From Siphonodentalium dalli (lineage: Eukaryota > Mollusca > Scaphopoda > Gadilida > Siphonodentaliidae): a stretch of 64,000 nucleotides of DNA. The stretch lies in assembly GCA_032622095.1 (NCBI GenBank), contig CP136067.1, positions 57,947,899-58,011,898 of the forward strand. The letters run 5' to 3'. This document shows positions 59,313 to 64,000 of this stretch, piece after piece (within the stretch, counting starts at the first letter, position 1; each line of letters opens with the position of its first letter). Below the pieces are notes generated by a model. It did no database searches, had not been told where the DNA came from, and saw nothing but the letters and a program-made list of their open reading frames with translations. The translations under genes were made by a program, and so were the position numbers.

Positions 59313-59585
59313 GCTATTGAAGATGATATCTGTTTTGTTCTATTTTAAGGATGTTGTTTTAGTTTGTGATATGATATTAAAAGGGTAAAAATGGTAATTA
59401 TATGTGTGATATATATTAGGATGATGAAAGGCCTTAAGGGATACGATGGCTGTGTTATATATATAGTACTTAAATATATCCAATGCTTGTGTATATTTCT
59501 ATTGAACATCACCTTATATTAAAAAACAATGAGTCGGCGGGCTTCTAAAATGTTGTATCTGGGATTTTGGCTCCAAATCATATTT

Positions 59586-59815
59586 TAGCTCAACTTTACT
59601 TTGTAAAGTTTGAGCTATTGCCATGGGTTGGTGTCCATCATCCATGTGTCGTCCATATGTCCATCAACAATTTCCTTTGGCTCACCCTACAGGTTGCATC
59701 CCTCACCCATCATCACCAAACTTCATATGGATCTTCAGCATTTATTGGAGAAATGTTTTGAACATTTACAGGCATGTTTACAATCACCTCTAGATGGGAG
59801 CTACTAAATTTTAGC
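59586..59815 (+). mobile_element. Helentron/pearl-like repeat, copy F, truncated
   Basis: TAGCTCAACTTTACTTTG and GAGCTATTGCCATGG at left, one core unit, then it breaks off before 59822. Confidence 0.75.
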
Positions 59816-59821
59816 AATTTT

Positions 59822-59890
59822 CAATATAGAATGCACTGGCACAGGATCTTTAATGCTGCATCAGCGCAGCTCCCGTCATGAATGGGTTAA
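59822..59890. mobile_element. Truncated right end of the 17016-type TTAA element
   Basis: GATCTTTAATGCTGCA, CAGCGCAGCT and TCATGAATGGGTTAA match 17233-17278. Confidence 0.75.
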
Positions 59891-60169
59891 CTCATATTGG
59901 TATACAGTATACAAATCCACCTGTGATGTTTTGTACATGTGCATATTTTTATCTTCCAACCCATTCCATAGTCTTCCTATACATATTAATCATTAGTCTT
60001 ATTGCCGTCGTCTTTTTGGAAATTCATAGCCAGTAATGAGAAAAAAGAACTACTTAAAATTAAAGGGGCCTATTATTTTCAAAGCTAAAGTTATGCATCT
60101 TATTAGAATAGGCTTATAGATATGTACTATACAAATAATACCTCCAGTAACAAAGGTATGGGGAATATA

Positions 60170-60520
60170 GTAGAGTAATCAGTTTGTCCATCCTTTCTTC
60201 CATTGGGGCGTCTGTCCGTCCATAGACGTAACTTTGTCTGAGTTTGTATCACTTCATTTTGCAGTCAATTTTATTTACTTGGCGTAGATATTTAGTACAT
60301 GGTAACCTGTGCACCTGCTATTATGAAGTTCGTCCTACCTTTTAGTTTTTGACTTAGCAATTTTACCAAATCACGTATATATAATTTTAGGATTGAAAGA
60401 CCCATCTCCTTTTAATATGGCTACCTTTTTTGTAGCCCATGTGCACTGTGGGTGGGGGGGGGGCTTCCTTTATGTATATTAATCATTATATTGTGGTTGT
60501 TTCTTCGGAAATTCATAGCC
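60170..60520. repeat. Diverged copy of the 8735-9180 repeat
   Basis: GTCTGTCCGTCC, TTAGTACATGGTAACCTGTG and CACCTGC.ATTATGAAGT follow the order seen at 8780-9090. 59900-60170 and 60520-60780 show nothing else. Confidence 0.5.
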
Positions 60521-60784
60521 AGTATAAACACAGTTGGTTCTAGAAAGACTTACTGCAGTAAGTGATTCTGAATGATCTTTTAACTGATAATAATATATTA
60601 CAAATTTGAGGCTTATTATGTTTGTTTAAATTTAAGAAATTTTGTTACTAATATACTTCTGTTTTTCACAGTAGTCATAAGTTGTTGTTCAAAGGGTGTG
60701 GTGTTTATATCACAGGGGTCTGGAAACTGTTTAAAAACAAATTTATTATATGTTACAAGAAAAATGGCCTCAAAAACCTGTTTT

Positions 60785-62437
60785 TAGCTCAACTTGACAA
60801 AATCAGGTTTGAGCTATTGCCATGGGTTGGCATCTGTCCATGTGTCCATGTGTACATCAACAATTTCTGTTAACACCCTACAGGTCACATCTTTCATCCG
60901 ATGGTCACCAAATTTCATTTGGATCTTTGGGGTGACCTCTAGATGAGAGACATTGATTTTTCCGAAATTCGTTAAAAAACAATACTGCCGGCAGCCATCT
61001 TGGAGTTTACTCTTTGTATGACTAAATTCTTTGGCACACCCTACAGACCACATCCCTTATCCGATTGTCACTAAACTTGATACGGATCTTCTGGGTGACC
61101 ACTAGATTGGAGCCATCAAATTTTTCTGTTGAAAAACATGGCCGCCATCCTGGATTATACTCATTGCATCACTAAATCCTTCGGCACATCCTACATGCCT
61201 CATCCGATGATCACTAAACTTCATAAGGATCTTCGGGGTGACCTCTAGATGGGAATCATCATTTTTTTCTGCAATTTGTTCAAAAACATGGCCGCCAGCA
61301 GCCATCTTGGATTTTACTTTTTATATTACTAAACACATTGGCATGCCTTACAGCCAACATTTTCTTCCTCTTTCCTCACATCCCTCATCGATCATCACCA
61401 AACTTCGGAGCCATAAAATTCTTCCGAAATTTATTAAAAAACATGGCCACATGCAGCCATCTTGGATTTCAAAATTGAATCCATCGGCAGCCCACATTTA
61501 TTGGAGAATTGTTTTGAAAATTTACAGGCATGTTTAGAATCACCTCTAGATGGAAGCTATCAAATTTGGATGATTTTCCATGTAAAACATGGCCACCGGC
61601 AGCCATCTTGGATTTTACATTTTGCCTATCTAAATTCTTTGGCACACCCTACAGACCACATCCCTAATCCGATCATCACCAAACTTCATATGGATCTTCG
61701 GGGGTGACCTCTAGATGGGAGCTTACCATATTTCCCGAATTATGTTAAAAAACATGGCTGCCAGCGCCATCTTGGATTTTACTCTTTATATGACTAAATC
61801 CTTTAGCACACCCTTACAGGTCACATCTCTTATCTGATCATCACCAATCTTTACACGAATCTTTGCGGTGACCTCTAGATAGGAGCCATCAAATTTTCTG
61901 TGGAAAAACATGGCCACCAGTGGCCATCTTGGATTTTATTCTTTGTATGACTAAATCCTTCATCACAGACCACCTCCCTCATTCGGTCATCACCAAACTT
62001 CATACGGATCTTCAGGGTGAACACTTGGTGGGAGCCATCAAATTTGAATCAATTGGCACACCCTGCAGCCCCTCATTTATTGGAGAATTGTTTTGAAAAT
62101 ATACAGCCATGTTTAGAATTAGCTCTAGATGGGAGCTATCGAATTTGAAAACAAATGTATGAAAAATTTGGCCGCCGACAGCCATCTTGGATTTCACACT
62201 TAGCATGACTTATTCCTTTGGCACACCGTACAGACCACATCCTTTGTCTGATCATCACCAAACTTCATATTGATCTTTGCGAGCGACCATCAAGGATTTT
62301 ACTATATATATCTCTTCATGTTGACATCTAGAATTACTTAGACATTTCAACATTCCGCATTCCTAATCGCTCCATTGATTGTAACACATGAAATTATTCC
62401 CCTCCAAGTTGAGCTGCAATGTCATTGACACTTTGAT
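60785..62437 (+). mobile_element. Helentron/pearl-like repeat, copy E (old)
   Basis: TAGCTCAACTTGAC at left; CAAGTTGAGCTGC, an imperfect ATGTCATTGACAC hairpin and TTTGATT at right. About ten diverged units with GGCACACCCTACAG, ATCATCACCAAACTT, GGTGACCTCTAGATGGGAGC and GCCATCTTGGATTTTAC. The 3' hairpin is damaged, so this copy is probably old. Confidence 0.8.
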
Positions 62438-62742
62438 TCTAGAATAGGTGTGATTTCCTCAAAAATTTAGCTGGGACCCTTCTTGTAATATATAATAATT
62501 TATTATTTAAATGTTCCCAGACCCATGATGATTGGTATATATGAAAATTGGTTATGCCATATTAGGCTGTGTAATTAGACTATTGTATATATATTTTTAA
62601 AATTGGAAATCCATATCACTGAAAACCACTCTAAGAATATATTCCATGTTTTTAATTCCCTAGTGAAAAATGTCAAATATACAGTACATACTTGGCAGTG
62701 GGGAATCCGTATGTTGTGCTGCGTGGCAGCAAAAGAGTTAAT

Positions 62743-62825
62743 GAAGGTGACGATTTACTGTACCTAATGAAGGGCACGATATACTGTACTTAATGAAGGC
62801 GATGATATACTGTACTTTAATAATA
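62743..62825. repeat. Short tandem repeat, unit about 29 bp, three copies
   Basis: GATATACTGTACTTAATGAAG-like units in a row, each with TACTGTAC. 62440-62740 and 62830-63090 are otherwise blank. Confidence 0.65.
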
Positions 62826-63291
62826 AAGGGATAAATAATTTCCTGACATGATTACACTTTATAAACATTATGTTATGCCACTTCAGTTTACACAAGATTA
62901 TGATGGCACCATTGAATTTGTACTCTATAATAAAATCAGGAAATATTTGTGTAAAAAAGGTGCATTGTAAACCCCACACATTTCTGAGATATCAATGGCT
63001 TCTTCAGTACACATCATATTTTTAATACATTTGTACACGAAAACTTGTATTTAAAACCATTGACCAAATTGCCGCTGAACAAATTTTGAACATTTTCCTC
63101 TGAATTTTAACCGTTTCTTTACTAAATACTCATTGATAAGTAGTTCCCTGAGGAAATGTTCACATAATAAGTATTATCTGAACATTTCCGGCCAATTAAT
63201 AGAATTCCATATGTATATATTATCTTTTCATCTGCTTTTATTTCCTGAACATCACTACAAATGAATAATAGACCATTCCAATATATATAGA

Positions 63292-63529
63292 GAATACCTA
63301 CATGTTTTGTTTGAATTCCGAAATATCTCATGAGTGTCTGGAACAAAATTTCTCATGAGTGTCTGGAACAAAATATCTCATGAGTGTCTAGAACAAAATA
63401 TCTCATGAGTGTCTGGAACAAAATATCAAATTTTCACTAGCTGCTACAAGTTGCGAGTGAAAATTTGATATTTCTTTCCAGACATGAATGAGATGTTTCA
63501 GGTATTCAAACAAAAAACTGTAGGTATTC
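63292..63529. mobile_element. Inverted-repeat element with a 25-bp tandem repeat
   Basis: GAATACCTACATGTTTTGTT at left mirrors the complement at 63503-63529. Four copies of CTCATGAGTGTCTGGAACAA lie at 63327-63425. A hairpin of ATATCAAATTTTCACT and its complement is at 63423-63473. Confidence 0.75.
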
Positions 63530-64000
63530 TTTTTATTATATGCAGATTATTTAGGCTCAACGTTGCTAAGTTAAGTCTTAATTAATTAAACCATTAACTG
63601 CACTTAATTAAAGAGAGCATGTGTCAGTGTTTACTAACAGGAAAGAGCCTAGGCGTAAAGTTGAATTTGACACGCTGCAACTCAAATATGGAATTGTTGA
63701 TTGATCACGCTCCGTCATTAATTTGTCGCTTTTGATTGGCTAGTGGAAAGTGTGCGCCCAATGATCACTCTATCGACCTTGACAGCTTGTGTCAGTTTCA
63801 AGCCATACAGTGAAATAACACTGTCTAGAGTGAAATAACGACATTGTATTTCACTGTGGCTTCTAAGACATAAATACAATGATCTACGTTTCGGTAATTT
63901 CCCGCTATTTTATTCACAAGCATATAATAGAATGTATTACCAGTACTGAATGGGAGCATAAATTCAGTAAATAAAGGGTTAAAGAACAGTGAAATGTATG
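63530..64000. other. Gene-free window end
   Basis: No exon or element recognised. AGTGAAATAACACTGTCTAG / AGTGAAATAACGA is a short direct repeat at 63809-63841. GGGTTAA near 63976 may be another TTAA-element end cut by the window edge. Confidence 0.4.

Overview
This is AT-rich animal genomic DNA that reads as one gene stretched across a dense field of mobile elements. The gene has short coding exons, GT-AG introns of 0.8 to 15 kb and no operons. The repeats include cores of about 160 bp bounded by AGCTCAACTT and AAGTTGAGCT ends, like the pearl/Helentron-type repeats known from bivalves. From these I infer a mollusc, probably a bivalve; no sequence here fixes the species.

The one clear host gene is a vesicular-type zinc transporter of the ZnT2/3/8 (SLC30A) group on the + strand. 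Six coding exons (19098-19244, 34610-34766, 36431-36794, 49199-49310, 50103-50237, 56220-56371) join with matching phases into 355 codons plus a stop. They cover TM2 to the C-terminus, with both HxxxD zinc sites, a long His/Ser-rich loop and a terminal CxxC. The first exon(s), with the cytosolic N-terminus and TM1, were not found and probably lie before base 1.

Layout: 1-19 kb holds satellites of about 170 bp, a mariner-type MITE, a Helentron-like repeat with nested insertions, a 161-bp array and a 192-bp array. 20.1-26.0 kb is a giant foldback element with arms of several kilobases. 26.5-29.2 kb is a Penelope-type GIY-YIG fragment cut by a Helentron-like repeat. 30.3-31.2 kb is a deleted hAT element that keeps a BED zinc-finger exon and an exact 8-bp target duplication. 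32.4-33.0 kb is a hAT-like MITE. 37.3-41.1 kb is a decayed DNA transposon, family unassigned, with terminal and subterminal inverted repeats and a spliced, cysteine-tailed protein gene. 44.0-46.9 kb is a Harbinger-like element with nested repeats. 48.4-49.2 kb is a TIR element ending just before a ZnT exon. 50.9-53.5 kb is another long-TIR element. 17-60 kb carries several TTAA-flanked elements that share termini and, in part, a 69-bp palindrome. 57-63.5 kb, downstream of the gene, is more of the same.

I saw no tRNA, rRNA, CRISPR or second intact host gene. The most unusual items are the cysteine-tailed transposon at 37.3-41.1 kb, the foldback at 20.1-26.0 kb, and the TTAA elements with their shared palindrome.
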